Under the pieces are notes generated by a model. The model saw only the letters and a list, made by a program, of their open reading frames with translations. It was not told the DNA's origin and searched no databases. A DNA stretch of 43,604 nucleotides from Myxococcota bacterium (GTDB lineage: Bacteria > Myxococcota_A > Bradymonadia > UBA7976 > UBA1532). The stretch's first letter is position 1. Each line of letters starts with the position of its first letter. Location of the stretch: NCBI GenBank assembly GCA_023150895.1, contig JAKLJY010000004.1:1-43604 (forward strand), in the 5' to 3' direction. The position numbers and the translations under genes were made by a program. Of this stretch, positions 33,120 through 42,529 are shown one piece after another.

Positions 33120-35428
33120 CGCCCCCCCGTCGGCCGAGCCCTCAGGACACCCTGCCCGGTCAGGACCCACAGGGTTCCGTCCGCGTCGATTTCGATGTCG
33201 CGGACCGGCCCCGTCACTTCGAAGCCGCCATTCGCCTGATCGACGCGGGCGAACCGCGTGTCCTGACCCACGTACAGACCCCCGTCGGTGCCGACCCACA
33301 GACGCTCGCGATCCGCCGCCAGGGCCAGAATCCGGTCACCGAGCCCGGCGCCGCGCACGGGGTGCCATTCGTCCGCGGCCACGTAGCCGAGGCCCTCCAT
33401 CGTGCCGGCCCACAGCCGCCCGTCGGGCGCCAACGCGGTCGAGAGAATGACCTCGCTCGCAAGAAAGTCATTCTCGTCGAACGTCCGGAGCGCCGACCCG
33501 CTGACCCGCGTGAGTCCGGCGTTGGTCCCGAGGAACAGCGTCCCGCCCGCCGGCGCGAGGGCGAGCGTGTTCACCCACGCGTCCGGCAGGCGGATCTCAC
33601 CGGGCGGCACTTCGTCCCCGAAGGCTTGCTCGCGCCAGATTTCGACGCGGTCCATCGAGGGCGGCACTCGGGCGAGGCCGACCGCCCGCAGCTTGCCGGC
33701 GCCGTCGAGCCGGAACAGCGAAAACACGACGCGTCCCTCGCGATCGACGGCCATCTGTCCGAGGCGCGGGCTCCCGCCGAGATCGGGGAGTTCGATGCGA
33801 CCGATCACGGCGAACGCACCCCCGTCCATCGACTTGTAGAGGCGCAGCGTCGGTTCGCCCGGTCGCCACCCGGCGGCCCAGGCCTGCCCGAGCTCGTCGA
33901 ACGCGGCCCCGAGCACGGCGACGGCGGGGTCGGCGTCGACCACCCACGGCGTCCAGGTACCCTCGCGCCACCGGAGGAGGCGGCGCAGGCCGTCCGTGAT
34001 GAGCACCGTGCCGCGGTGGTCGGCGATCAGAGTCGCGTTCTCCGCCGCGGGGACGAGCGTCTGGGTCGTGAACCGGCGGCGCTGTGCGTCCTGAACGGCC
34101 ACCACGCCGCGGTGCGCGAGCGCGTACCAGGTCGTGCCGTCCGCGGTCGTCAGCGTCGCCGAGACCTCGGCGTCGGTCGGGACCCCCGACGGGTAGGGCC
34201 GCAAACGCCAGAGTGCGGGGTCGACGGGACCGGGGGCCGCCCGCTGCACCGCCAGGGGACGAGCGTCGACGAGCGGCGGGGGGGCGGGGGCGATCGGCGC
34301 CGGCATCGACACGGGCGCCGGCAACGCCACGTTCGGTGCCGGCGGGGGCACCTGCCCGGTCGCAAGGCGGGCGAGCTCGTCGGCGACCCCGGCGGAGGGC
34401 GGGGCACCGGACGCCGGCGGGGCGGAAGCGACCGCCGCGGCCGCCGACGGGGGACCGGCGGGCGACGTGGCGGGCGTGGGCTCGGGCGGAGGGGGCTCGG
34501 GCATGCCCGCATCGGCAATGGGCCGGCCCTGCAACGGCGGCGAACCCGATGCGACCGCGCGGGCGGCCCCCGGCGTCGGCGGCAACGGCGACTCGACCTC
34601 GAGCAGGAAGTCCGCGCCGACCGTCCGGAGCAGGACCCGATCGGCGAGCGGCTCGACGCGCTCGATCGGATTGGGCAGATCGGGCACTTCGTAGGTCGTG
34701 AACCGACCGCCGGCGCCGAGCGTGAACCGATTGCGCGCCCGCGTCTCGAGGCAAGTGACGCCCACCCGGCCGCCGGGCCCCGCGAAGACGGCGCGGATCT
34801 GGTTGCCGCAGAGCCCCTGTCCGCTGGTGAACTCCTGCAGGACGTCCCCCATGCGCACGAGGCCGAAGCCATCCGTCGCGGCCCAGACCGCGCCGTCCGG
34901 CGCCACGGAGAACGCTCGCACGCGGTGCCGATCATTGACGACGTGCAAGAGCCCGCCCTCGAACCACGCCAGCCCGCTGGCGAGCCCGACCCAGACCCCG
35001 CCCGCCGCCCGGGGTGCCAATGCGGTGACCCCGCCGGAGAGCGGTCCGGCCGACGTCTTCGACCACGTCCCGTCCGAGGCGCGCCAGGCGATGCCGGCCG
35101 GCAGCCCCGCGTAGACCGTGCCGTCCGGGCCGGAGGCAATGGCGGTGACCTCGGCACCCGGGGCCGTCGGTCCCTCGAGACGGACGGCACCGGATTGGCG
35201 ATCCCAGTGGACGAGGCCGAGCTGAGAAACGCCCCAGACGTCCCGGCCCGCGACGAAGAGTTCGTGAATGCGCTCGACGTCGGAGGCGAACGACCACTGC
35301 CACGGGGCCTCGACGGGTGGGGGCGTCGTCGGCACCGAAGGCGCCGGCGGGGGGGCGCCACAGGCCGCCGCGAAGCAGAGGCCGGCGAGCCAGTGGAAAC
35401 GACGCGAAGCCTTCATCGGGGTGCGCAT
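33116..35428 (-). CDS. Two-component-regulator-type propeller lipoprotein
   Basis: A 770-residue lipoprotein, ATG 35428, with lipobox AAAC (Cys23). Residues about 45-285 and 410-760 are beta-propeller blades of the kind found in hybrid sensor proteins and ligand-reading lipoproteins: AIASGPDGTVYAGLPAG, GVWVGLASGLAWFEGG, LAPDGRLWAGTMEGLGYV, ERLWVGTDGGLYV. Between them is a Pro/Ala-rich linker (about 285-410). No enzyme motif is seen. The propeller would face the periplasm and its gene is translationally coupled to a Ser/Thr kinase whose tail also lies across the membrane, so it may sense a ligand for that kinase; this is inference. It could equally be a plain binding protein. Confidence 0.84.
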   Translation of the reverse strand: MRTPMKASRRFHWLAGLCFAAACGAPPPAPSVPTTPPPVEAPWQWSFASDVERIHELFVAGRDVWGVSQLGLVHWDRQSGAVRLEGPTAPGAEVTAIASGPDGTVYAGLPAGIAWRASDGTWSKTSAGPLSGGVTALAPRAAGGVWVGLASGLAWFEGGLLHVVNDRHRVRAFSVAPDGAVWAATDGFGLVRMGDVLQEFTSGQGLCGNQIRAVFAGPGGRVGVTCLETRARNRFTLGAGGRFTTYEVPDLPNPIERVEPLADRVLLRTVGADFLLEVESPLPPTPGAARAVASGSPPLQGRPIADAGMPEPPPPEPTPATSPAGPPSAAAAVASAPPASGAPPSAGVADELARLATGQVPPPAPNVALPAPVSMPAPIAPAPPPLVDARPLAVQRAAPGPVDPALWRLRPYPSGVPTDAEVSATLTTADGTTWYALAHRGVVAVQDAQRRRFTTQTLVPAAENATLIADHRGTVLITDGLRRLLRWREGTWTPWVVDADPAVAVLGAAFDELGQAWAAGWRPGEPTLRLYKSMDGGAFAVIGRIELPDLGGSPRLGQMAVDREGRVVFSLFRLDGAGKLRAVGLARVPPSMDRVEIWREQAFGDEVPPGEIRLPDAWVNTLALAPAGGTLFLGTNAGLTRVSGSALRTFDENDFLASEVILSTALAPDGRLWAGTMEGLGYVAADEWHPVRGAGLGDRILALAADRERLWVGTDGGLYVGQDTRFARVDQANGGFEVTGPVRDIEIDADGTLWVLTGQGVLRARPTGGR

Positions 35429-35735
35429 GGTCGGTTCGTCCGTATCGGCAGCGGAAGGAGGCGGCGGCAATCGGGCACGCGACCCGCCGAACGCCGCCGG
35501 GCCACGCCCCGTGCGGTGCGGACGGCCCTCGACCCCGCCGCGTGAAGAAGCCGCAAGTGCGGGAAATATGCAATCCCTCCGCGCGGTCCATAATGTCGTT
35601 TCTTCCGCGCGTCCAGGGACGCGCCCCGACGACCCGAAGCGTGCCCGATTGTTCAGAGACGCCCCCACTCGCTGCGCGAAGTCGCCCGCCGGCCGGATCG
35701 CGTCAGCCAGGGATTGCGGTGGCGCGGAGCACCGG
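35429..35735. other. Divergent intergenic region (307 bp)
   Basis: This gap separates the propeller-kinase operon (minus) from the TPR gene (plus). An AT-richer patch around 35562-35600 contains CATAAT at 35589-35594 (plus) and, on the other strand, a TGGACG to TATGGA pair 17 bases apart, which are weak promoter candidates for either direction. The SD of the TPR gene (GGAG) lies 7 bases before its ATG. No gene is supported here. Confidence 0.4.
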
Positions 35736-37718
35736 ATGCGCCGTCGAGGTCGTGCCTTCGGGGCCCTTTGTCTCCTGCTGGGTCTCACGGTCGCGGGTCG
35801 GGCGCGGTCTGAGCCCCCGGCGACCGAGGCGGCCGCGGGCGATCCGGGCAATGCCACGACGACGCTCGCCGCCGATCTCGCTGCGATGAGCCGAGAGCTC
35901 GCCGACGCCCGTGCAGTCTTCGATGACCGCGTGGATCTCCGGCCCGAGACGGCCCTCGAGTATCTCGGTCGTGCGCAGGTGGCCTTCCTGGAGGAGGACT
36001 ACCCGCGCGCCGTCGCCCGCCTGCTCGATCTGACCGCCCGCCCGGACTTCCAGCGTTCCCCCGGGTACGGCGAGGCCCTGGCCTGGCTCGGCGAGTCCCT
36101 GTGGCAGCTCGGCCTCGAGCGGGCCGCAGCGGCGGAGCTCCGCCGCGCGATCGCACAACCGGCCCTGCCGACCGCCTACCGCAACACCCTGCGCCGATAC
36201 CTGACCCTGGGCGCGGCCGGTGAACCCATCGAGGCCTTGCGCTCGGCCTGGCAGCGTTACCAGACCCTGAGGGGCGAGGGCACGCTGAGCCGGGCGGACC
36301 GCGAGATTCGATACCTCTATGCCAAGGCCCTCTACCGTCAGGGCGCCTCCACGGAGGCGGCGGCCCTCTTCGAGGCCATCGACGACGACGACCCGTACGC
36401 AGTCGAGGCCCGCTACCACGAGGGGGTCATCCGACTGGCCCGGGGCGAACTCAAGGCGGCCCGTGCCCGCTTCGAGGCCGCGCGCGTGGTCTGGAAGGCC
36501 GCTGACGACGCGATGGCCGAGCGCGCGGGCACGCCGCCCCCCGACGAATCGCCGGACTACTGGGACGTCGAGCCTTCGGCCGGCGAGCCGTCGGTCCTGG
36601 CGGAGAACATCCTCCCGGTCGACCCCGAGGCGGCGCTCGACGAGCCTCGACAGCGCCACCTTCGACTCGGTCAGGTCGTCGACCTCGCGCTCGCGCGCCT
36701 CGACGCCTCGCGCGACAACCTCGACAGTGCCGTCCGTCACTATCGCCGGATTCCCCCAGGGAGTCCGGATCATCCGGCGGCGACCCGCGAGCTGGTCTGG
36801 GCGCTCTTCCGCCGCGGGGAGCATGCGCGCGCGGCCCGGCTCGTCGACCAACTGCTGGCCGGGCGCGGGGATGATCGCACGGCGGCCGAGCTCTCGACGC
36901 TCAAGGCGCACCTGCTGGCGCTCGCCGCCGACTACGCAGCCTCCGAGGAGAACTACCGAGCGCTCGAGACGGCCCTGACCCGCCGCCGGGACGAGCTCGA
37001 GGGTGATCTTTCCCGAGACGTCCGGGTGTTTCCCGAGGCCGTGCTCGCGTGGACGAGCCCCGAGACCACCGACCGCGCGCGCCGGCTCGAATCGACGATC
37101 GTCGAGCAGGAGGAGGCCCTCGCCGAAGCGCGGGAGCTCGTGGCGGAACTCCGCGCGGCGTTCGCGAGCCCCGAGCTTCTGCCGGGCGTACGAGCGGGCA
37201 AAGCGGTGCACGCGCGCCTGGCGCAGACCCTGGAGGGTTTCCGCCGACGCCTCGTCGCGGCGGCGACCGCCGACGATGCCGGGGACCGGGCGCCGCTCGA
37301 GGCGCTCGCGACGTCGGCCGACCGCCTCGCCGAGCGGCTCGGGCGGTTCGAGCAGGCCGTCGAGGGCGCCGAGAAGCGCTGGCGGTCTCGCCTGGACGAG
37401 GTCCTCGGTGCGGAAGTGCCTGCGCTCGACGCGCTCGAGCGCCGCCTGACGGACGAGACGGCCCTGGCGCGCCGCCTGGGAATGGCCATGGCGGTCGGCG
37501 CACGGGAACAGCTCGAGACCCTGGCCGCCGATGCCCACTTCCGGCAGATCGACCTGGCCTGGTGGCGCGTCGACGAGATGCGGCGGCGCATCGCGGCCGC
37601 GCGCGGCGAACAACGGGAAACCCTCGCCCCGATGGAGGCCGAGGTCCTCGACTTTCGACGGGAGCGGGCCGTGGACCCCATCCCCTACACCTCCGAGGCG
37701 GAGATCATCCCGGAATAG
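35736..37718 (+). CDS. Exported TPR-repeat protein
   Basis: A 660-residue protein, start ATG 35736 with GGAG 7 bases upstream. The frame is open upstream to 35268 but those codons lie in the divergent gap and inside the opposite gene. A Sec signal (LCLLLGLTVAGRARS) is followed by TPR-like helices over about residues 50-420 (LGRAQVAFLEEDYPRAVARLL, LYAKALYRQGASTEAAALFEA, WALFRRGEHARAARLVDQLL), then a charged coiled-coil-like region (about 430-640: RRLESTIVEQEEALAEARELVAEL). It ends with a short acidic tail. TPR and coiled-coil make it a scaffold candidate in the periplasm; the partner is unknown. It precedes the transporter genes by 106 bases. Confidence 0.84.
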   Translation: MRRRGRAFGALCLLLGLTVAGRARSEPPATEAAAGDPGNATTTLAADLAAMSRELADARAVFDDRVDLRPETALEYLGRAQVAFLEEDYPRAVARLLDLTARPDFQRSPGYGEALAWLGESLWQLGLERAAAAELRRAIAQPALPTAYRNTLRRYLTLGAAGEPIEALRSAWQRYQTLRGEGTLSRADREIRYLYAKALYRQGASTEAAALFEAIDDDDPYAVEARYHEGVIRLARGELKAARARFEAARVVWKAADDAMAERAGTPPPDESPDYWDVEPSAGEPSVLAENILPVDPEAALDEPRQRHLRLGQVVDLALARLDASRDNLDSAVRHYRRIPPGSPDHPAATRELVWALFRRGEHARAARLVDQLLAGRGDDRTAAELSTLKAHLLALAADYAASEENYRALETALTRRRDELEGDLSRDVRVFPEAVLAWTSPETTDRARRLESTIVEQEEALAEARELVAELRAAFASPELLPGVRAGKAVHARLAQTLEGFRRRLVAAATADDAGDRAPLEALATSADRLAERLGRFEQAVEGAEKRWRSRLDEVLGAEVPALDALERRLTDETALARRLGMAMAVGAREQLETLAADAHFRQIDLAWWRVDEMRRRIAAARGEQRETLAPMEAEVLDFRRERAVDPIPYTSEAEIIPE

Positions 37719-37742
37719 GGTCTCGCGCGCCGTGCGGCGGCC

Positions 37743-37771
37743 TTGCCGACCCCGGCGGCTTGGAGTAGCGT
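37743..37771 (+). promoter_or_regulatory. Candidate promoter for the OPT transporters
   Basis: TTGCCG (37743-37748) and TAGCGT (37766-37771) are separated by 17 bases. The start would be near 37778, about 47 bases before ATG 37825. Matches are 4 and 3 of 6. Confidence 0.3.
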
Positions 37772-37824
37772 CCGGCGCCTTTGCGTCCCCTCCGACGCCC
37801 GTTTCTCGCCCTGGAGACCCGCCC

Positions 37825-39765
37825 ATGGAGCACAGCGCCGCCCCCGCAAGCTCGGCCGCCGAGCACGGCCCCATCGACCTCAAGACGATTCCCGAGGCCG
37901 ATCGGGACCGCGTCTGGTTCGAGTCCTACTACCAGGGCGATCGCGTGCCCCAGCTCACGCTGCGCGCGGTCCTGATGGGGGGCGTCATCGGCGCGGTGAT
38001 GTCCATCGCCAATCTCTACACCACGCTCAAGCTCGGCTGGGCGTTCGGCGTGACGATCACGGCGTGTATCATCTCGTACGTCGTCTGGAACTTCTTCATG
38101 GCCGTCGGCCTGGCGAAGTCGAAGATGTCGATCCTCGAGAACAACTGCATGCAGTCGACGGCCGCCGCGGCCGGCGTCTCGACGGGCGGCACGCTGGCCA
38201 CCGCGGTCGGCGCGATGTTGCTCATTTCCGGGGACGACCATCGGCTCGGCTGGATCTCCGTCGGTGTCTGGGTCTTCCTGGTGGCCTGCCTCGGCGTCTT
38301 CCTCGCCATTCCGATGAAGCGCCAGATGATCAACTCCGAGCAGCTCACGTTCCCGTCGGGCATTGCCGCCGCAGAGACCCTCAAGAGCCTCTACGCGGAG
38401 GGCGCCGAGGCCCTGCAGAAGGCCCGCGCGCTGCTCGTTTCGCTGGCCGTCGGCCTCACCAGCGGGACGACGAAGGCCTTCGAGTGGTTCTTCCTCGAGA
38501 TCCCGATCAAGTTCCAGGTCGCCCAGGTCGGCGGTACGACCATCTCGGGCGCGCAGATGGCCGGTTTCACCTTCGATCCCGGTCTTCTGATGATCGCTGC
38601 GGGCATGATCGTCGGCCTGCGGGTGTCGCTCTCGATGCTCATCGGCGCACTCGTGAACTACCTGGTCGTGATGCCCTACGTCATGAATCTGCCGGCGTGG
38701 AACGACAGCGGAAAGTTCCTCGGTCACGTCGAGGCGGCGTTCGCACCGGACACCCACGAGCTGATCATCGTCAAGGTCATGCGCTGGAGCCTCTGGTTCG
38801 GCACCGCGCTCATGGTCTCCGCCGGCATCACGAGCTTCGCCATGGGCTGGCGCACGATTGCCCGCGCCTTCCAGGGCATCGGCAAGGGCGGCGGCAGCGG
38901 CAACGCGGCCATGGATGCCATCGAGGTCCCGATGAAGTGGATGATCATCGGCCTGACGCCCATCACCATCGGCCTGACGCTGCTCTGCTGGTTCTCGTTC
39001 CACATCTCGCCGTGGCTGGCGGTGGTCTCGGTGGCGCTGTCGTTCGTCCTCGCGATGGTCGCCTGCCGCGCGACCGGTGAGACGGACACCACCCCCATCG
39101 GCGCCATGGGCAAGATCACCCAGTTCATCTACGCGGTGCTCGCCCCGGCGGACAAGGGCGTCAACCTGATGACGGCCGGCATCACCGCGGGTGCCGCCGG
39201 CTCCGCGGCGGACCTCCTGACCGACCTCAAGAGCGGCTACCTCCTCGGCGCGAACCCCCGCAAGCAGTTCCTCGCGCAGTTCTTCGGCGTGTTCTTCGGC
39301 ACGCTCGCGGTCGTCCCGGCGTGGTACGCGCTCGTCCCGTCGAAGGCCGCGCTCGAGGGCTTCAATTCTCCCGCGACGACCATGTGGTACGCGGTCGCCG
39401 AGGCCCTCGCGGCCGGCATTCAGTCCATCCCCGAGAGCGCCCGGTACGCCATCGTCATTGGCGGCCTGCTCGGCATCGTGCTGCCCCTCGTCGAGTCCGT
39501 CAGCCCGCCGAACGTGCGCAAGTGGATCCCGTCGTCCATGGGACTCGGGCTCGCGTTCGTGGTGCCCTTCGCCAACGCCCTGTCGTTCTTCATCGGCGCG
39601 CTGATCGCCTTCGTGTGGATGAAAGCGCACAAGCAGACGGCCGAGAAGTTCATCGTCCCGATCGCCTCGGGCATCGTGGCCGGCGAGTCGCTCTCGGCCG
39701 CCGGGTTCGCCATCGGCGAGAACTTCGGGGTCTGGGAGAAACTCGGCCTGAAGGCGGGGCACTGA
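37825..39765 (+). CDS. OPT-family oligopeptide transporter, first of a tandem pair
   Basis: A 646-residue polytopic inner-membrane protein, ATG 37825 with GGAG about 10 bases upstream. Many hydrophobic spans are present and the family motif INSEQLTFPSGIAAAETL occurs near residue 173, with LENNCMQSTAAAAGVSTGG before it and GITAGAAGSAADLLTDLKSGY later. OPT transporters couple uptake of small peptides or metal chelates to protons. The substrate cannot be told. The next gene, four bases on, encodes a second OPT of similar size, so the two may function together or be redundant. Confidence 0.93.
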   Translation: MEHSAAPASSAAEHGPIDLKTIPEADRDRVWFESYYQGDRVPQLTLRAVLMGGVIGAVMSIANLYTTLKLGWAFGVTITACIISYVVWNFFMAVGLAKSKMSILENNCMQSTAAAAGVSTGGTLATAVGAMLLISGDDHRLGWISVGVWVFLVACLGVFLAIPMKRQMINSEQLTFPSGIAAAETLKSLYAEGAEALQKARALLVSLAVGLTSGTTKAFEWFFLEIPIKFQVAQVGGTTISGAQMAGFTFDPGLLMIAAGMIVGLRVSLSMLIGALVNYLVVMPYVMNLPAWNDSGKFLGHVEAAFAPDTHELIIVKVMRWSLWFGTALMVSAGITSFAMGWRTIARAFQGIGKGGGSGNAAMDAIEVPMKWMIIGLTPITIGLTLLCWFSFHISPWLAVVSVALSFVLAMVACRATGETDTTPIGAMGKITQFIYAVLAPADKGVNLMTAGITAGAAGSAADLLTDLKSGYLLGANPRKQFLAQFFGVFFGTLAVVPAWYALVPSKAALEGFNSPATTMWYAVAEALAAGIQSIPESARYAIVIGGLLGIVLPLVESVSPPNVRKWIPSSMGLGLAFVVPFANALSFFIGALIAFVWMKAHKQTAEKFIVPIASGIVAGESLSAAGFAIGENFGVWEKLGLKAGH

Positions 39766-39769
39766 GCCC

Positions 39770-41629
39770 ATGTCCGAAGGGAACGGCACCCGTCGCTCGC
39801 TCTTCGCCCTGAACACGCCCGGCTACTACGTCCTCCTCGGACTCGTCGCCATCTTCGTGCTCGGGCCGCTCGGCGGCATCACCGCCGCCTACATGAACTT
39901 CTCCCTGGGGTTCTTCATCGGCGGGCAGGTGCTCGCCGGCATCCTCGGCAGCGCCGTGACGCTCGGGTACGGGGCCGAGGGCAAACACGGCGCGAACTAC
40001 ATGCAGACGATGGCGGCCTCCGTCGCCTCGATGTCCGGCATGGCGGTGCTCATTCAGGCCATGGTCTGGCTCGGTCTCACGGAGCCGCCGACCTGGGCGA
40101 CGGTCGTTTACTTCCTGTGCATCGGCATGTTCGGCGTCGGGGTGGGCATGCTCTACACGCCCATCCTCGTCGACAAGATGCAGTTGACGTTTCCGTCGGG
40201 CCTCGCGGTCGCGAACATTCTTCGCGCGCTGACGGACGTTCGCCTGCTCAAGGCCTCCATCGGCAAGCTCGGCGGCGGCACGATCGTCGGGTTCGTCGGC
40301 GGTTTCGGCGTGAACGCCCCGGACAAGGTCGCCGGGCTCTTCGGCGCACCGGCGCTCTCGAGCCTGTTCACGCGCATGGCCGAGTGGGAGTTCTCCACCT
40401 CGACCATCGGCGCCGGCATGGTCGTCAGCGCCCGCATCGCCCTCCCCGGTGCCGTGGTCGGGCTGGCCGGCTGGGCCCTGACCCCCTGGCTGCGCGACAT
40501 CGGCTGGCTCGACGAACACGCGCCCTTTCGCAAGATCGGCTTCGTGATCGCGCTCGGCACGATCCTCGGCGCGGCCATCGTCGACCTCACGCTCATCGCC
40601 CGACAGGCGCTGAAGACCTACCACGAGCGAAAGGCCGTGGCTGCGCCGCCGGCCGAAGACTGGAAGCACACGAACATGCGGCGCCTCTTCGCGTGGATCG
40701 CCTTCTGGGCGACGGGCATCGTGGTGATGGGGGCGGGCGTGCTCCACTTGCCGATCGGTTACGTGCTGCTCGCCATCGCGCTCGTCTTTCTCTTCCTCAT
40801 GGTCAACGGCATCAGCCAGGGCATCTCGGACAGCAATCCGATCTCGAGCGCGTTCGTCATCGCCGTCTTCATCATGGCCTCCGTCGGCCTGAAGGACCCC
40901 GGCGTCGGCCTGCTCTGTGCCGCCATCCTGCTCATCTCCTGCAGCGTGGGCGTGGACATGCAGCAGGACCGCTCGACCGGGTGGCGCCTGGGGACGAACC
41001 GCATCATCCAGTTCCGCTACCAGGTCATCGGCGTCTTCATGGGCGCCGTTCTCTGCGTGGTGCTGGCCAAGCTCTTCATGAGCGCCTACCCCGTTCTGCG
41101 GCTCGATCAGTACAGCGGCGAGGTGGCGGGCGCCGAGAAGTGGCAATCGGCCATGACCTACAAGTTCGTCGGTGCCCTCCAAGGGCTCACGAACCCGAGC
41201 CCCATTTTCGGGCAGGCCCTCGGGCTCGGCATCACGTTGGGCGTTCTGATCGAGGGCGCACGCAAGTGGCTCAAGGGCATCGCCAGCTACCGGGCGTTCG
41301 TCGCCAGCAGCAGCGAGGGGTTCGCGTTCGACTTCTGTATCGACGCGTTCCTGTTGCCGAGCCCCTACGCGTCGAGTTTCGGCGGTTTCGTGAACTTCCC
41401 GACCACGCTCTGGTTCGCGCTCGGTGGCGTGACCACCAGCGTCTCGCAGACCATTGCCGAGCGCATGAAGGCGCGTGCCGCTTCGCAGACCCCCGCGGCC
41501 GCGGGCGACGAAGCGCTGCCCGAGGACATGAGCACGACGGCGCTGGCCGGCGGGGGTCTCATCGCCGGGGACTCGCTCGCCGCCTTGGCCATGGGCATCA
41601 TCGGCCTGCTGGCGACCCTCGGGGGCTGA
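39770..41629 (+). CDS. OPT-family oligopeptide transporter, second of a tandem pair
   Basis: A 619-residue polytopic inner-membrane protein that starts at ATG 39770, four bases after the stop of the first OPT gene. The motif DKMQLTFPSGLAVANILRAL (about residue 139) matches that of its neighbour; ASVASMSGMAVLIQ and GIATLG-like C-terminal spans also occur. The low sequence identity between the two, seen by eye, argues for old divergence rather than a recent duplication. Substrate and whether the pair forms a heteromer are unknown. Confidence 0.92.
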   Translation: MSEGNGTRRSLFALNTPGYYVLLGLVAIFVLGPLGGITAAYMNFSLGFFIGGQVLAGILGSAVTLGYGAEGKHGANYMQTMAASVASMSGMAVLIQAMVWLGLTEPPTWATVVYFLCIGMFGVGVGMLYTPILVDKMQLTFPSGLAVANILRALTDVRLLKASIGKLGGGTIVGFVGGFGVNAPDKVAGLFGAPALSSLFTRMAEWEFSTSTIGAGMVVSARIALPGAVVGLAGWALTPWLRDIGWLDEHAPFRKIGFVIALGTILGAAIVDLTLIARQALKTYHERKAVAAPPAEDWKHTNMRRLFAWIAFWATGIVVMGAGVLHLPIGYVLLAIALVFLFLMVNGISQGISDSNPISSAFVIAVFIMASVGLKDPGVGLLCAAILLISCSVGVDMQQDRSTGWRLGTNRIIQFRYQVIGVFMGAVLCVVLAKLFMSAYPVLRLDQYSGEVAGAEKWQSAMTYKFVGALQGLTNPSPIFGQALGLGITLGVLIEGARKWLKGIASYRAFVASSSEGFAFDFCIDAFLLPSPYASSFGGFVNFPTTLWFALGGVTTSVSQTIAERMKARAASQTPAAAGDEALPEDMSTTALAGGGLIAGDSLAALAMGIIGLLATLGG

Positions 41630-41640
41630 GCCCGACGGCG

Positions 41641-41669
41641 TTGCCCGCGCGGGAGCCTTCTGGTATCTA
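41641..41669 (+). promoter_or_regulatory. Candidate promoter, possibly near-leaderless
   Basis: TTGCCC (41641-41646) and TATCTA (41664-41669) are 17 bases apart, so transcription would start around 41676, next to the ATG at 41678. The gene has no clear SD, which fits a leaderless or very short-leader mRNA. A CCCGCGCGGG palindrome (41644-41653) overlaps the -35. Confidence 0.35.
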
Positions 41670-41677
41670 GCGCGCCC

Positions 41678-42028
41678 ATGCCTGCACGCCGACCCTCGTC
41701 TTCGCTTGCCGCCGCGCGCCTCGTCGCCGCCCTCGCCCTCCTGGGCACTTCCGGCGCCTGCTCGACGGAGATCGGCGACGGCTGCACCTCCGATGCCGAG
41801 TGCGGTGAGGGGCGGGTCTGCGACCGGGCCTCGCGGGCGGGTTACTGCACGGTCTCGCCGTGCGGGCCGAACTCCTGCCCCGAGAACTCGATCTGCGTCC
41901 GCTTCGAGAACGATGTGACCTACTGCATGGGCGTGTGCGAGAGTCACGAGGACTGCCGCAAGGGGTATACCTGCACCGACGACGACGGCGCCCCCGTCAA
42001 GTATTGTCGGCAGGCCAACCGCCACTGA
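41678..42028 (+). CDS. Small Cys-rich lipoprotein
   Basis: A 116-residue lipoprotein with lipobox SGAC (Cys28). The mature part has 12 further cysteines, including two CX5CX5C units (C36, C42, C48 and C87, C93, C99) with acidic residues in the first loop (CTSDAEC, CESHEDC), a pattern also seen in the vWA lipoprotein at 6057. The fold is probably a small disulphide-rich domain, EGF- or Dickkopf-like in style. The role is unknown. It follows the OPT pair and lies 18 bases before the cyclic-nucleotide-binding gene. Confidence 0.82.
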   Translation: MPARRPSSSLAAARLVAALALLGTSGACSTEIGDGCTSDAECGEGRVCDRASRAGYCTVSPCGPNSCPENSICVRFENDVTYCMGVCESHEDCRKGYTCTDDDGAPVKYCRQANRH

Positions 42029-42046
42029 GTTCACCGGAGTGCGCCG

Positions 42047-42529
42047 ATGGAGACCGTCCACCTGCCCGCCGATCCCGGTTTCCTGCGCACGGTGCCCATT
42101 TTCGGCGGCCTCGAGGATGCCGAGCTCGAGCGTCTCTGGAGCTACACGGAAGTTCAGCGGCACGCGGCCGGCGAGACCATCCTTCGGCAGGGCGAGCTGG
42201 CCAAGGAGATGTTCGTTCTCCTCGACGGCGAGGTGGAGATCGTCTCCGGCGACGGGACCGACGCACAGGTGCTCGGCCGCCTGAAGAAGGGGGACTGCTT
42301 CGGGGAGATGGCCATCATCGACATTCAGCCCCGCTCCGCATCGGTCCGGTCCCTGACCGCCGTCAGCCTGATGGTCATCGGCTTCGATGACCTGATCCGG
42401 GTGTATCAGTTCAACATGCAGACCTACACCATCATCGTGTTGAATATTGCCCGGGAGATCTCGCGCCGACTGCGGCGCGCCAACGAGCGGTTGGCGGCGG
42501 CCGGGCTGCACGAACCCTCTGGACCGTGA
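42047..42529 (+). CDS. Stand-alone cyclic nucleotide-binding (CNBD) protein
   Basis: A 160-residue cytoplasmic protein: one cNMP-binding domain of the Crp/PKA-R fold. It shows FLRTVPIFGGLEDAELERLW, then AAGETILRQGELAKEMFVLLDGEVEI, and the phosphate-binding cassette GDCFGEMAIIDIQPRSASV (about residues 82-100), with the Arg that contacts the cyclic phosphate. No helix-turn-helix or kinase domain follows, only a C-terminal helix (REISRRLRRANERL). ATG 42047 has GGAG 7 bases upstream. It may act as a small sensor that docks onto a partner. The next gene overlaps its stop by four bases. Confidence 0.9.
   Translation: METVHLPADPGFLRTVPIFGGLEDAELERLWSYTEVQRHAAGETILRQGELAKEMFVLLDGEVEIVSGDGTDAQVLGRLKKGDCFGEMAIIDIQPRSASVRSLTAVSLMVIGFDDLIRVYQFNMQTYTIIVLNIAREISRRLRRANERLAAAGLHEPSGP

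Noticed and set aside
35268-35735. Upstream extension of the TPR gene into the opposite propeller gene
   Set aside because: The extension overlaps the start of a well-supported lipoprotein on the other strand, while ATG 35736 has an SD and a signal peptide.
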